From Saururus chinensis (taxonomy: Eukaryota > Streptophyta > Magnoliopsida > Piperales > Saururaceae): a DNA stretch of 64,000 nucleotides. The stretch's first letter is position 1; each line of letters begins with the position of its first letter. The notes beneath the pieces were generated by a model. That model ran no database searches. It was given only the letters and a program-made list of their open reading frames with translations, and was not told the DNA's origin. The translations under genes and the position numbers were made by a program. Below, one piece after another: positions 62,371 through 64,000 of this stretch. Location: positions 21,020,563 through 21,084,562 of the forward strand of contig CP141145.1 in the NCBI GenBank assembly GCA_035235625.1. Direction: 5' to 3'.

Positions 62371-64000
62371 TCTAAGATACCAATGACCTATATTCCATCA
62401 ACAAGTGTATGAGACCTAAACCAAGAAAGTGCCAATGAGGAAAGTGGACCTAGAATATTTAAAAAATCAAATCAGGAAGCTAACTAAGAGCCCTTAGATT
62501 GTCTTAGATTGGATGGCTAAATAAGGCTAAGATTGTCTCTCTTGGAAAATAGAGATTGATTTTCATGTCCATGATTTAATTTTTTGTATCATGTATGACA
62601 AATGTTGGCTTTTATTTTTTATTTTTTTATTTTGATTGTTAATTTTTCATAGAGCAACATGAAAAGAAATGAAAAGCACAAAAAGATTTGTGCTAGAGTA
62701 GATCCAGTGTTTTTATTTTTCATGTTTTACTCAACCTTTAAATACCTAAACATTCATAATAAAAGCTGAAAAACACCATGACGAGTACTCTTTATTTTTT
62801 AACTAAACGTGGAATGCACCAAAGAGAATGAAAACTAAGTTAATATACTTTATTTTGATGTTGCAAGTCTCTATTTTTTAATACATTGCATACATCAAGA
62901 AACTCGAGTGAATTTCAAATGTAAATCACTTGATCACTTAGGTGATTATATTTTAGTATAGTCTAGGAGATCGAAATTATAGGAGCTTTCTATATTTCAT
63001 CTAGACTTTTACCGAAAATTTCCTAGCACAAAAGGTTGTTAAAATATATAGAAATATTGTCCTCGTAAAGATAATAGGAAACGTAACCTATTTGAACAAA
63101 TCCATTTACAGTGAAAGCTACTATTCACTTGATATAAAAAATAAAATGACAAATAAAAAAATTGATGCAAGTTGAGAGGATTCAGGAAAAGCCAAGCCCA
63201 AGGATAAATGATTCAAAAAGAAAGAAAAGACCACAAAATTGGGGGGGAAAGCATGTACATAAAATTGAATATTTTGATGTTTAGTTCAATTGATGTAAAT
63301 TTAGTCTATAAAGTGTGTCAAAAATAAAACCAATTCTCTAGTAGGGTCTAAACAACTCTGTCTCACATGGATTAAATTGAACAAGAAGGCTTTATATTTG
63401 AAAAAAGATAAGAGTTAATTTGATAGAGTTTTTCAACATAAAACAAACATACTAAAAAATCAATGTGAGGACAATAAACTAAAAAATTTACAAACTAAAG
63501 AGCTAATTTATCAAACAAAAGAAACATAATATCTTTAGTCTTTGGTAGTATGAAATTTGAATTATGAGATTGACAAGATTGGACAATGAGCTTAATATTT
63601 TTTTTATTTAATTTTATTTTCAATTCTAGTGATCAAATTAAGGTGATTTCACTTACTTTCAGTTACCTTTTGAGCTTGGAATTCAGTAGATTTTCTTGGT
63701 ATTATATTAATTTTTTGGAAATTAAAATAAAATACAATGCTTAAAAACTATCGATTGCACCATATGGGCAATCGATCTCAAGCCCAACGATTGCATTTGC
63801 TTATTTTTAAATGCCCATATCCCTCATTTAACCCCACTTGAGTCCAAACTCTCATAATCATTCTTCTTATAAGAGGGTAAGGAAATTTTGGCTCAGATTT
63901 GAGGAGATTTCATAATTTTTTATGGTACATTTTCAAAAAATCTCAATGAATTTTCTTCTGATAAACTTGTTTATTAGGTTTATATCTACATTATTCTATG
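62371..64000. other. Possible LTR and AT-rich DNA
   Basis: From the primer-binding-like site upward (minus sense) the 5' LTR of the Copia gag fragment would be expected, but no border was found. 63050-63240 resembles the complement of 5180-5350. 63748-63775 has the ATCGATTG/CAATCGATC motif seen in other LTR-like blocks here. The frame at 62160-62351 has no domain. Confidence 0.35.

Noticed and set aside
1-64000. CRISPR array, bacterial operons, tRNA or rRNA genes, organelle DNA insert
   Set aside because: Repeat arrays lack uniform repeats and spacers; no tRNA, rRNA or organelle gene wording recognised; overall features are of plant nuclear DNA.

Overview
The window reads as intergenic DNA from the nuclear genome of a flowering plant. 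It is strongly AT-rich, has no intact host gene that I can recognise, and is built almost entirely of transposable elements nested in one another. The plant signature comes from several independent signs: Copia and chromodomain-bearing Gypsy polyprotein remnants, hAT elements with 8-bp target-site duplications (TSDs), Stowaway-type MITEs with TA duplications, a CACTA element with CACTACAAC ends, and a captured piece of a plant-only gene (MORF2-like, plastid RNA editing).

Layout. 1-8340: a minus-strand Copia LTR, a complete non-autonomous hAT (1933-2982) carrying a small Stowaway, and an old minus-strand LTR-element remnant with a primer-binding-like site near 4160, then AT-rich remnants. 8340-19850: mostly LTR-like non-coding blocks (Gypsy-like about 8340-10587, Copia-like about 11040-11960 and 19260-19850, an uncertain block 14131-17340) with small MITEs between. 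20092-21680: decayed hAT transposase with its right end. 22987-23744: a second complete non-autonomous hAT with a perfect 8-bp TSD. 24300-29488: the centrepiece, a 5.2-kb CACTA element with a 3-bp TSD, dense AGCGACG/CGTCGCT subterminal palindromes, repeated polypyrimidine modules and a captured MORF2-like exon (Pack-CACTA). 29690-32940: mostly unique, GC-richer DNA with no gene I can name. 32960-42850: a large, poorly understood region with inverted TTTGGTATT arrays, GTGTTATCGATGACAC palindromes, a near-perfect poly-G-linked duplication and a decayed coding relic, perhaps an old large DNA transposon. 42989-50025: a truncated second CACTA end, a 56-bp minisatellite, broken Copia pol, a Copia LTR, and Gypsy pol split by a small TRIM-like element. 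50402-50797: a poly(A)-tailed retroposon with a 13-bp TSD. 51030-58266: a broken Tekay-type Gypsy element whose incomplete 3' LTR abuts an incomplete inverted LTR of a related element. 58860-64000: Copia LTR and Copia gag fragments.

Nothing here works as a host operon or pathway. The interest lies in how elements capture host exons, amplify palindromes and break one another. All LTR elements appear broken and old. The DNA transposons with clean TSDs (1933-2982, 22987-23744, 24300-29488) are the best-preserved units.
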